Shown in pieces: positions 33,401 to 43,230 of a stretch of DNA of 64,000 nucleotides. The position numbers and the translations under genes were made by a program. Below the pieces are notes generated by a model, which did no database searches, was not told the origin of the DNA, and saw nothing but the letters and a program-made list of their open reading frames with translations. This stretch comes from Heterodera schachtii (Eukaryota > Nematoda > Chromadorea > Rhabditida > Heteroderidae), in NCBI GenBank assembly GCA_023374025.1, contig SIJG01000025.1, positions 186,001-250,000 on the forward strand, read 5' to 3'. How positions within the stretch are numbered: the first letter of the stretch is position 1; the number at the start of each line of letters is the position of its first letter.

Positions 33401-34552
33401 ATTTTATCTGCGAATTCGGACCCCGAAAAATTGGTCACGCAGCACGCGGTTTTCTTTGCGATATCGGCTGGCACGGTTCTCCGCTCGTGCCAGCCGCTCC
33501 ACGAGACTCTGCTGGCTCTTCAACAGGTAGTCAATTTGCAGTTGTGCCAGCCGGAACAATTTGAGCAGATGGGCAGCGCTACAGGCGCCGCCAATTTCTG
33601 GCAAATTTTCCTCACCGTCGGGCACCTCAATCAATGGCAAATATTGGAGGGATTAAATAAATTTACAAGAATTTAATTTCATGGCAAAAGGCACAAAAAA
33701 TTTTGAAAAAAATTAATGAATAAAAAAAAGTAAATTTTATATGCTTGGCCTTTTGATTTATGTGAATTATAAAATTAATCATTTTTAAAATCGAATTAAG
33801 AACCCAAATTGGAAATTTTAAATTTTTTAAAATAATTTAAATTTAAATAAATAAAATTTATATGGTTTGATTTTATTTATATTTTTAATTGTTTCTTGGA
33901 AATTTAATTATTTTTTCCGGTTGGAAATAAATTTCAGCTCACAAATGAACCAATTATGAAATTAAGCTATAAATCAAATGAAAATTTTTTAAATAAATTT
34001 GGGTCGCTTACAATTCGTTCAATTTGTGCCAATACAACGGATGGTAACGCGCGTTGCAATGTCTCAAAAGTGCCGATGCCATTCTCCAACAGTTTAATGC
34101 TGATTTCGTCTGAACCCAATTTTGAAATTATACGATTATTTTATTTATACTGATTTAACCTCAAAATAAAAATAAATATTTTTTATATATTAAAATTATT
34201 AAAGCTTGAATTTATATGTAAGAAAAATCGCTAAAAATGAAAATAAATATGTTTTAAAATGGCAAAATATGTATGAAATATGTAAAAAAAAATCCCCAAA
34301 TATACGAATTAAGGTGTATTAAATTAGGAAAAGGACAATTTGAGCCTAGACATTGATTAAAAATGGATTAAAATTTTTGAATTTTTATTTGATTTAATTG
34401 TGTAATAATATTAGCTAATTAATAGCAATTTATCATAATTTACAATTACCGATCAGTTGCCAATCCGGGCTGAACTGCTCCATCTCAAAGTCGTCATCCT
34501 CCAATTCATTACCGATTAATTGCTGTCGTTTGCTGTTTCGGATTTCAAACAT
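30486..34552 (-). CDS. dzip1: DZIP1/Iguana-like zinc-finger protein, eight exons (356 aa model)
   Basis: Exons (minus): 34450-34552, 34012-34109, 33422-33625, 32845-32940, 32340-32410, 32104-32149, 31377-31657, 30486-30657; all phases join and total 1071 nt. The start MFEIRNSK is in the first exon. An N-terminal DZIP1-type segment (PDWQLI, then HLLKLFRLAQLQIDYLLKSQ with a following coiled coil) precedes a single C2H2 finger (CNECSKVF...H...KHH) in exon 7, the order known in DZIP1/DZIP1L. These proteins act at the ciliary transition zone and basal body and in Hedgehog signalling in other animals. A Gly/Ala-rich stretch follows, and a Ser-rich tail ends TGWR. Exons 4 and 6 share a GA(Q/E)WGK(E/D)LF motif. 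The splice sites of exons 4-6 are the least certain. At 356 aa it is much shorter than the vertebrate proteins. Confidence 0.65.
30990..31105. mobile_element. Short foldback element in DZIP1-like intron
   Basis: CACTCAAAAAAACCATCAAAATG and its complement ATTTTGATGGTTTTTGAGTAACG lie about 50 bp apart, with flanking GGGTGCTATGA and GAGCCGGC. The same ends bound a larger hairpin at 63294-63716, defining a family. Confidence 0.6.
31750..32090. other. AT-rich intron sequence
   Basis: Very AT-rich intronic DNA between exons 6 and 7 of the DZIP1-like gene; nothing else seen. Confidence 0.5.
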
Positions 34553-35553
34553 TTTCACGAATGAGTTTGCTGAAATCCGAAAGTAATAAAACAATTAATT
34601 TTGATTATATTTTCATATTTTTCGTTCTATATATGTATATTTTTAGATTTATAACATTTATTTGATTCAAAATTAAAAAGTTAAAATGCTAATTCTTTAA
34701 TGAGTTATTTAAATGCTTTTGGGAGAAGAATGGCACACAACAGTGTTTTATAAATGCCGTTATGAGTGAGGGCGCATCGATTCGGCATTTTCGCTTCATT
34801 TGGTCTTCTGTTGCCATGGAAACATATAATGGATATGATATTCAAAAAATAATAACTTTATTTTATTATTTTTAAATCGCTCACATTTTAATTTTGCCAT
34901 TCTCATAGATTTTTTTATATTTTACTTTTTCATTAAAATTTTTAATCAATTTTTAAAAATTTTAACTAAATTTTCATAATTTCTATCTCAGTTAAATTAA
35001 TAGAACCCATTAAAAAAATAATAATCAGGAGCAACATATTAAAATTTTTTAAAAATTTTAAATCAATTTTTAAATAATTTTTGTTCTAAATGCTAATAAA
35101 AGGATTTCAAAATGCTTTGTTAAAGATTTGACCAACGAATGTTAATTTATAATTTTTATCACATTATATATAAATATATATATCCCCTAATTAAAAATTT
35201 GACAGAATGAATAAGTTAAAACTGATTTTCTTATTTATAATCTTTAATAATTATTTGAAATTAAAAATAGTAAAACAAAGAAAAAATTAAAATAAATAAA
35301 ATTCGCTTAGACTCTCATTTCCCGAAAAAAAGTTTTATGCAAATAGACAGAAATATGAAAAAAAAATAATAACGTATAATGAATATGTGTGTGTTTGCTG
35401 GCAATTAAGATTTAAAAATGAAAAAAATAAACAGTTTAATGAATATGGAAAAACAATTGGATGTCTAACTAAACATAAAATAATGTGCCGAATTAACAGA
35501 TGCAAGCAGCAACACGCACTAATTTAGCAGCTAATTACATACAGTCGAGACTA
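34553..35553. other. AT-rich intergenic DNA, no gene seen
   Basis: Putative upstream region of the DZIP1-like gene, then sequence (about 35280-35550) homologous to the 3' flanks of the plus-strand family copies near 49.8-50.0 and 52.0-52.35 kb. Confidence 0.4.
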
Positions 35554-36287
35554 TTAGGTCATTGGTGTTGGTTGGCCTCGACTAAGCAAATTGTTTGCTT
35601 AATGAGCAACAACAAAAAAATGTAATTTAAATCACGAAAATCACCAAAAAGTCGTCTAAAAAACGCAAAAAAGTCACAAAAAATGCCAAAAAAAAAAAAA
35701 AAAACAGGAAGAGAAAATAAAGACGAAAAACTAGCCAAAAGTAACAAAAATCAAAACCTTTAATAATGATGTTGTGGTAATTTTCACATTATAAAAAGTT
35801 TTTTGTCGCAACTTCACTGTTGGCATCACAACTCGATTTTAGAATATATTACTTTAAAATTAAATGATCCATTTAAAAAAAATATGCAATTTTCACTTAC
35901 CATTATTAGAATCATTTGATATATCCCATTGAAATTGTGCCAAAATTTTGTCATATTTTGCACGTTTTGATCACTGAGCTTTTTCTCAATTTCATTTATA
36001 GCATTGTTCACAGCAACTGATAGAACATCATTTTTGAAAGTATTCACAACAATGGCCATTAAAGCTTCCAAATTTTGGCCATCATTTTTCATTTGTTCAC
36101 ATAAATTGTTGCGCATTTTGTCCAATTTTGGTTCAAATTTGGCATCACTATACAAAATGCCTGCCAACCACAAAATGGTTTTGATTCATTCGTGAAAGTG
36201 CCAAATCGTCGCTAATTGCCCCTTCATTTGCCTCTTTTGCCAATTGATGTATTGAGTCACGAAAATCCACGCGCGACTTGAACAAAG
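35554..36287 (-). pseudogene. Family copy E: frameshifted ectodomain, anchor deleted
   Basis: Exon 2 (35901-36287) is closest to the plus-strand copies. It carries a 4-bp insertion (GGCAGGCATTTTG near 36165) that puts TAG in frame, a 6-bp deletion and a 1-bp loss before the donor ATG|GTAAGT. Exon 3 (35554-35597) retains the acceptor ATTAAG|CAAACAATTTG but is cut to 14 codons, fusing NNL directly to the tail LSRGQPTPMT and removing the basic motif and TM helix. No exon 1 is recognisable upstream, where a hAT-like MITE occupies the former intron 1. A clear pseudogene. Confidence 0.75.
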
Positions 36288-36323
36288 CTTAAAGTAGATT
36301 GTTAAGAAGAAGAACCCAATTGT

Positions 36324-36799
36324 TAGTGATGTTTGAGACAAAAATTGCCGAGATTCGAGATCGAGACCCGAAAAAAACCTGAGAACTTTTCTTGATTCGA
36401 GACTCGAGACCGAGACTTTTGAATAATTTTTTCTTTGTTCAATTAAGAATTTAAAATCTTTTTGAGTCTTTCCTAACAAATATTTGTCTTTTCGAGTTTT
36501 TCAATTAATATTTATCAATCCAACCATTAATTTTAAAAAAATTATGGATGGAAAAGCGAATCTTTTTTAAATCTAATAAGTGCTAGGGGACCCGTCTGTG
36601 AAAAATCGGAAATAATGAATAAAGAAACAAAGCAAAAAATTAGCAAAAATCTATTAAATTTATTACCAAAAGTCAATCATTATGGGTGTAAAAAAACTCT
36701 CGGTCTCGAGTCTCGAAGACCGAGACCGAGACTGAAAGCCGAGACCTAGACCAAAAACACCCGAGACTTTTCTCGAGTCGAGACTCTCGAGCATCACTA
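36324..36799. mobile_element. hAT-like MITE with GAGACC-type subterminal repeats
   Basis: Ends TAGTGATGTTTGAGA and (reverse complement of the right end) TAGTGATGCTCGAGA enclose 476 bp, with GAGACTCGAGACCGAGAC-type hexamer repeats near both ends. A related right end at about 51030-51043 in intron 1 of the 50.6-kb copy has the same flank (ACAATTGGG), so the insertion predates duplication of these two copies. No TSD is recognisable. Confidence 0.6.
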
Positions 36800-37847
36800 T
36801 AACAGAACATGAATAAAACAAGTTGAATTAAAAATATAAATAATTCAAATTCAATTTTTTCATTTTAATTTCTTTAACATCATTTTTTATTTAGATTTGT
36901 TTGTTTACACCTTCATAATTGAAATAGCATTAATTTAACATTTTATTGTTATAATTAAATTAAATATTTTTCTTTTATTAATTTATTTGATCTCAAAGCC
37001 AATATACTTCAATAAAACAAATTGATTTACAACAAAAACAAAATATACAATTTTTAATTTCTCGAAAATTCCTGTTATAATTAATGTGTGTATAATTTGT
37101 TTGTTTACGCCATCAATTAATAAAATGCATGACTAATTAAAGTCCTCCTCACCCCCCACAATTTTCATTTACCAGACGCCACCAATTGTTGTTGTGTTGC
37201 TGCTAATTGCACCCCCCCCCCCAATTTGCCGCCACATTTGTGGGCAATTAAAATTTTATCGTCGCCATGTACAAAACTACACAAATGCACACAATGTACA
37301 AAACCAACAACATAAAAATAATTATGACGACCTCAACAAAATATTTGTACATTGTGTGCACCACAAATTTTGCGGCTGTATAAAATGGTGACAGCCGACG
37401 AAGCGACAGAATTATTGCTGCCAGCCGACAACTGAAATTTTGACCAAAAAATTTTACGTGAATTGAAAATCGGAATTCTACTTATGTTCAATAAATTTTA
37501 CGGAAATTTAAAGCATTTTTCGAACCAAAAATATGAAAACTATGTTGTTTTTTTTTGCTTTATTGAAAATTTGGAAAAGTTGCTTTATATGGGATAATTT
37601 TTGTTTTTACAATATTTGTTTTTTAATTTGTATACATTTCGAAGAATTTTCGCTCACTTCTCGTGCTTTTAAGCAGCAAATCGATTCATCATTTGTTTAT
37701 CGATGGGCTTACCATTACTAATTGCTTATAACCAGGGCTCCCAACTCACTCGGCTGATTTGTCATCATTTTCTACTTTTCAAGGAGTTTATTTTAATTGA
37801 TTTAATTTTAAATTTAGAAAAATAAAATAAATAATTATTATTTAAAA
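36800..37847. other. AT-rich upstream region of the GST gene
   Basis: No gene supported. A C-run lies at 37212-37222, and an inverted pair CACACAATGTACAAA / TTTGTACATTGTGTG (about 37288-37361) could form a hairpin. Confidence 0.4.
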
Positions 37848-40357
37848 ATGGTCCAATACAAATTGTATTATTTTGATGGGCGCGGTTTGGGTGAATCCAT
37901 CCGCCTATTGCTTCACTATGTTGGCCAACAGTTTGAGGACATCCGCATTAAAGACTATGAAGAATGGGAGAAAACGTACAAATCGAGTGAGTAAATGGGT
38001 GACATAACGCCAGAGAAATGCCAAATTAAAAAAAAAAGTTTAGAATTTTTCTACGGAAAGGTCCCAGTTTTGGAGGTTGACGGGAAGCCATTGGGACAAA
38101 GTGCCACGATCTTGCGCTATCTTGCCGAAAAATTTGGTAAATTTATTTTATTTTTAATTTATTTAATTTAAAATTTAAGACTTGGCCGGCAAAGATGAAT
38201 GGGAAAAGGCGAAGGCTAACGAAATCATTGACTTTCAAAAGGATGCTAACACTGATTTGGCCCCCTATTTATACGTCAAAATGGGATTCAGAGAAGGCGA
38301 TTTGGTGAACAAATAATGCAATTATGAAAATTTATTTAATACGAGGATTATTTCTAATTAAATTAATTAATAATTCATTAATGAACTAATGATTTTTTAA
38401 TTCATTCATTAATTGAGTGAATTTTTGGTGAAAAAAAAGTTAAAAAATCAGCCCAATATAAATAAATAAATTTAAAACTAACATATTTTCATTCTATTTA
38501 ATTATAAAATAAAATAGTTTTTTAAAGAATTATTTAATTATATATATTTTTTTCAATTTCCCAAGGACAAATTGCGCGGCGAAGTGTTCGAGCCGGGAAC
38601 CAAGCGCATTTTGCCACTGTTTGAGAAACTTTTGAAGGAGTCCGGGTCAGGGTACATGCTCAAGTCCGGTCTCTCAATGGTGGACTTTCAAGTAATTTTT
38701 TTTTTGAAATCCGAAAATTTTCTCGGCGGAGTTCGTCGGAACCGTCGGAGAAAAAATTTTTAAAATTTTTTCGTTTTTACAGTGCTCGATAAAGTTTTAA
38801 ATTTCAAGCTTTTTTATGAGTCATTAAAAATTGATTTATAAATTAGACTTACCATATATGCTCTAATTATCCCCCTGTCTCCATTAATCCCACTGTCTCC
38901 ATTAATCCCCCCCTTTCTGAGCGGGTTGAACAATAATCCCCCCGTCTCCATTTATCCCCCCGGGGGGATAAATGGAATTTATATTTTTCCGAAAATTTTT
39001 TTTTAAAATGAAATAGAAATTTATTAATTCAAAATCCAAGCTCATTTAATGTTTAATAAATAGCGCTATAAATTATATGTACTAAAAAACGCCAAATATG
39101 CACAAAAATTCCTCAAATATGCCCTAAAACCCAAAAAATTTACGCTCAAACAAAATTACTTTTTTTGTATTTTTTGTATCAAAAAAATTTTTTTTTAAGT
39201 TTTTGCAAAAGTTTAAAATTTTTCGATTTCCAAGCGTGTATTTTTTTAATTCCCAAAAAGTCAATCCTTAGTGGTGTATTTTTCGTTTTTATTGCATTTT
39301 TCTTATGAAAATTTGCCAAAAATGACCGAAATATCCTCTAAAAATGCAAAAATAGCAAAATTTCAAATTATTGATCAGCGCCAAAAATACCCTAGTGACA
39401 TATTTTTGGAGCATTTTGGGTGAAAATTTTTCCACTCAAAAACCATATGCAACTCCCCATTGGTCCCGAATCAAAAAATGAGTTTTATTGTTAAAACTTT
39501 CTTCAAAAAAGAGATAAAAATAGAAAATAAAATATCTCTTGTAATGCAAAAAATTGCGGATTATTTTAGTTTTTAATTTATGAAAACTTCTTTTCAGAAT
39601 GGAATGTTGATTTTTTCTGAAAAATTGAAATTTCATAAATTTCTGGAAGAATTTTTTTTAAATCTTTAATTTAGAAAAATCAAATAAAATTCTCCTGGAT
39701 TTCTTTATTTTTTAAGCTTTATCCACTAAATAGTCCAACCCTGAAGCGATGAATTTCCAAAAATTAGCGTAAATTTCAAAGGCTCAAAAAATGAAAAATT
39801 TTCAAAATTTAAATCCCAAATTTTCTGAAGGTTTCTCAATGGTTTGTATATATTTTTGGAATTTTTGCAATTATTTCACGCAAAATCAGAAATTTTTTAA
39901 CAAAAATACAAAAAAAAATGATTTTTTTTTGACGCGATGACATTTTTTGGCGAGTTATTCAAAAAATTTCAAAAATTTTAGACACATAAATCTGTCGAAA
40001 AATAATCCCCCCGTCTCCATTTATCCCCCCGTATCTAATAATCCCCCCCTTTCTGAGAAGGTTGAACAATAATCCCCCCGGGGGGATAATTAGAGCATAT
40101 ACGGTAATTCTTTTGCTGATACAAAAAGCAAATGCTTTACATTACGGTGAATTGATTGAAAATTTTGGTTTACTGTATCGTACCATAAATACCGTAACAA
40201 TCGCTGTTTTCAACAGGTGGCCAACTTTCTGTACACCTTTACCAAGTTGGAGCCGGAGACAATCAATGTGCACCCGGAGCTGATCAAATACGTTGACCGT
40301 GTCCATGCGCTGCCCCAACTTCAGAAGTATTTGAAGCAGCGCCCGCAGGACCGCTGA
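37848..40357 (+). CDS. Glutathione S-transferase, sigma-type, 207 aa, five exons
   Basis: Exons 37848-37986, 38044-38136, 38180-38304, 38566-38691, 40217-40357, all with GT..AG and consistent phases, total 624 nt. It catalyses conjugation of glutathione to electrophiles in the cytosol (family knowledge). The N-terminal thioredoxin fold is seen in [13 protein letters not shown] with catalytic Tyr8, KVPVLEVDG (cis-Pro) and the glutathione-binding [10 protein letters not shown]. The alpha-helical C-terminal domain ends [15 protein letters not shown]. The length matches nematode sigma GSTs (about 206-208 aa) and no lesion is seen. Intron 4 (38692-40216) is inflated by a TIR element; the other introns are 43-261 nt. 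Confidence 0.93.
38852..40105. mobile_element. TIR element with CCCCC-rich subterminal repeats in GST intron 4
   Basis: Left end TTACCATATATGCTCTAATT, right end the complement of TTACCGTATATGCTCTAATT, both continuing into ATCCCCC, flanked by TA. Subterminal copies of GTCTCCATTTATCCCCCC and CTTTCTGAGNNGGTTGAACA occur at both ends. There is no transposase ORF, so it is non-autonomous. Inside (39050-39430) is the dispersed AT-rich repeat also present in block 3. Confidence 0.75.
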
Positions 40358-40676
40358 TCGGTGATCAGAAACAGTCGATTTTGAGAATGAGAAAAGAAAT
40401 CAATCATTGAGAATTATCCGATCGTTTTTTGATGAGACAAAACTTTTTTAATTTAACAGAATAATTGAGAAATACTTGATCTATCTAACCATTTAAATAA
40501 ATTCAAATTTGGTTATTTGTCAAAAAAAAGTTCTTAAGGAATTAAGTAACTATGAATATTTGGCGCTCCATTGCATTTCACACGACCATAAAAAAAGACA
40601 CAACCATAAAATAATTTTGCAACTTTAATAGACCATAACTTTTTCTAATATGAACTATATTAAACATTCTTGGTAT

Positions 40677-41666
40677 TAGAGCTGAGCGGGACCGGGACCG
40701 GGACCGGGACCGGGGCGGGAAATCCCGGTTTTTTCAGGTCCCGGTCCCGGTCCCGGTCCCGGTTTTTGAAAAAAAAAGAAATCCCGGTCCCGGTTTTGCC
40801 AGTCCCGGTCCCGGCGGGACTAAATAAGCACTGGTAAGAATGGGGTCTGGGTGAGAAAAGAGAAGAAAATTGGTGGAGAAGAAAAAATTTTTGAGAAAAA
40901 AAATAAATTATTTATTTTCTTTTAAAGCATATTTTCATATGCATAAGTGGATAAGTGGCTAAACCTTTTGACTTTCATTATTTGTCCCTTGGGTTCAATT
41001 CCCCGATGGAACAGATAATTTTTTCTTTTTTCTTTACCAATATCAATTGAAATTTAATTAATAAAAAATATTTCTACATAAAAATTATATTTTTGCCTTT
41101 TTTAAACAGCCTAAAACCACAAATTGACCTAATATTTGGTCATTTTTTGACAAATTCTGTTAACAAATCGCACTCTAAATTTCAAATTTTTTCCGGCGGC
41201 GCCTACCGGCACCGACGGACCCCGACCCTCCCAATGTTCCAAAAGTTTTTCGAAAAAACATTGCCACAAAACAGCGACTTAAAAATTTTAAGAGATTGTT
41301 AATTTGTTAGAAAAATCCAGAATTTTGGGACTCAGAAAATTCCAAAAATTCCCCCCGCCCCCTAAAATGAAAATTTTAAAAATTTTCCAATGAATAATGG
41401 AAAAATTCTTCGAAATTAAAAAATTTTATGGGTACCTTTTTGAATTTAGGAAATTTTTGTAACAAAATTCACCAAAAATTTTTAAAATTTTTCAAAAAAA
41501 ATTTTCTCTTGGAAAAAGTCCCGGTTGGTCCCGGTCCCGGGTTTTTTCGCGGTCCCGGTCCCGGTCCCGGTCGAAAAACTTGGTCCCGGTCCCGGTCCCG
41601 ACTTTTCTGGTCCCGGCAAATCCCGGTCCCGGTTTTTGTCAAAAATCCCGGTCCCGCTCAGCTCTA
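40677..41666. mobile_element. hAT-like non-autonomous element with GGGACC hexamer arms
   Basis: TIR TAGAGCTGAGCGGGACC at both ends, flanked by CTTGGTAT (40669-40676 and 41667-41674), a perfect 8-bp target duplication. The subterminal arms are (GGGACC)n on the left and (GGTCCC)n on the right. The interior carries a tRNA-like A box (GGATAAGTGGC, about 40948) and B box (GGGTTCAATTCCCC, about 40989), and a GC hairpin at 41193-41220. No transposase ORF. Confidence 0.8.
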
Positions 41667-42134
41667 CTTGGTATCATTCGACAGACTCAAGAGTTCTCTT
41701 TTAGATAACAAAATTTAAAAAAATTTCGTTATGTTTCAACAGAAACACGAGTTTTGAGCCAAGAAGGTCTTTCGCAATGACAAATTAGTCAAAGAGTGGG
41801 GCGTTCTTTTGACGTGATTTTTCAGGAGGAGGAGCGCTTTTTCGGCACTCCGTGCTTTAGTGTGGTCCGGATTCAGCGGATTTAAAAAGACGCATTACTG
41901 TGTTCATCGATGGACGGATCCAAATTAAACCCCCATCGACAACTTGTGAGGTGTTTTGGTGCGAAATGAAGATGCCGGTTTTCGGCAGTTTGATTCTGTT
42001 CTCAGGACCTGAAAAGGCTCTTTTGGAGGCTTGGGACCAGGTCTCTTGAGACAATTGGTCCGATTTATTAATACCATGCCCAAACACCTCATTTCCGTGT
42101 TGAAATTGAATGGCAATGTCACAAAATATTGGAA
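41667..42134. other. Spacer; weak minus-strand ORF only
   Basis: A 104-codon minus-strand frame (41857-42171; ...QNTSQVVDGGLIWIRPSMNTVM...) overlaps the edge of the neighbouring foldback. It has coding-like composition but no recognised family, so it may be an exon relic. Nothing else seen. Confidence 0.25.
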
Positions 42135-43038
42135 AATATCGGTCATAGGGCCCAAACTCAAAATTGCTCAAAAACGGTCAGAATCGATGTAAAAAGACTA
42201 GAAATGGGTAGGAAAAATAGAATTATGGGCGCGCTTGCCCTTTTTCAGGTTGAAAAAGTGCCGAAATTGAGTGCCAAACTCAGATGGGACTCAATTGACC
42301 GCACTATAAAAAGCACTCAAACGACATTTTAAATAATTTTTCTAGGGTAATTTGTGGCGCTGATCACGAATATGACCTTTATTTTGCAAAAATCCGAACC
42401 CCGAACCCTAATTCGAACAAAAAACCCGAAATTTAATTACTGAAAATAAACCAGTAATCAGAAAATGGTAAAAGAACGCCAAATATAAAAGATTGAATTT
42501 AGCTTATTGCGCTAAAAAACCGCCGCACACTCGACTACGGCGGCCAGTAGGTGGGGCGAGACTACGGGCTACGGAAGAAGTCCGCGCGTGATCCGCAGGC
42601 GGTTGACTGATTGGCGGGGGCCCTTCGGGCCCCCGCAGTCAACCGCCTGTGGCGCTCGTCAGACGTCTTCCTCCGCCCTCCGTCTCGCCCCACTACTTGC
42701 TCCGTCTTCGCATGCTCCCTTTTGCGAAAATTTGCAATTTTTATACTTAACTCGTTAAGTTTTCGATTCGGGGTTCGGATTTTTGCAAAATAAAGGTCAT
42801 ATTCGTGATCAGCGCCACAAATTACCCTAGAAAAATTATTTAAAATGTCGTTTGAGTGCTTTTTATAGTGCGGTCAATTGAGTCCCAGCTGAGTTTGGCA
42901 CTCAAATTCCGGCACTTTTTCAACCTGAAAAAGGGCAAGCGCGCCCATAATTCTATTTTTCCAACCCATTCCGAACCTTTTTACATCGATTCTGACCGTT
43001 TTTATGCATTTTTGAGTTTGGGCCCTATGACCGATATT
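42135..43038. mobile_element. Long foldback (inverted repeat) element with UUCG-capped core hairpin
   Basis: The left arm starting AATATCGGTCATAGGGCCC (42135) is complementary, with few mismatches, to the right arm ending GGGCCCTATGACCGATATT (43038), each at least about 280 bp. The GC-rich centre is also self-complementary: CAGGCGGTTGACTG pairs with CAGTCAACCGCCTG and encloses GGGGGCCC-TTCG-GGGCCCCC (42616-42635). No ORF or TSD identified. Confidence 0.8.
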
Positions 43039-43230
43039 TATGTTTATTAGTCTTTTATTTCTTCTCTAAAAAATTTAAATGTGTTTTATTAAGTGGTTTA
43101 TAATTTTGGAACATAAATTTGAGGGAAATATGGTTAGAAAAAATCTTTTTTTTTTCTTCCGGCATAAATGATCATTCATCACTGTCCGCAATTTTTTTCA
43201 TTATAGCATTTATATTATTTACTTTAATAG

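Noticed and set aside
36186..36479. 97-codon minus-strand ORF overlapping copy E
   Set aside because: It crosses the intron/exon boundary and the MITE end; it is read-through of intron sequence.
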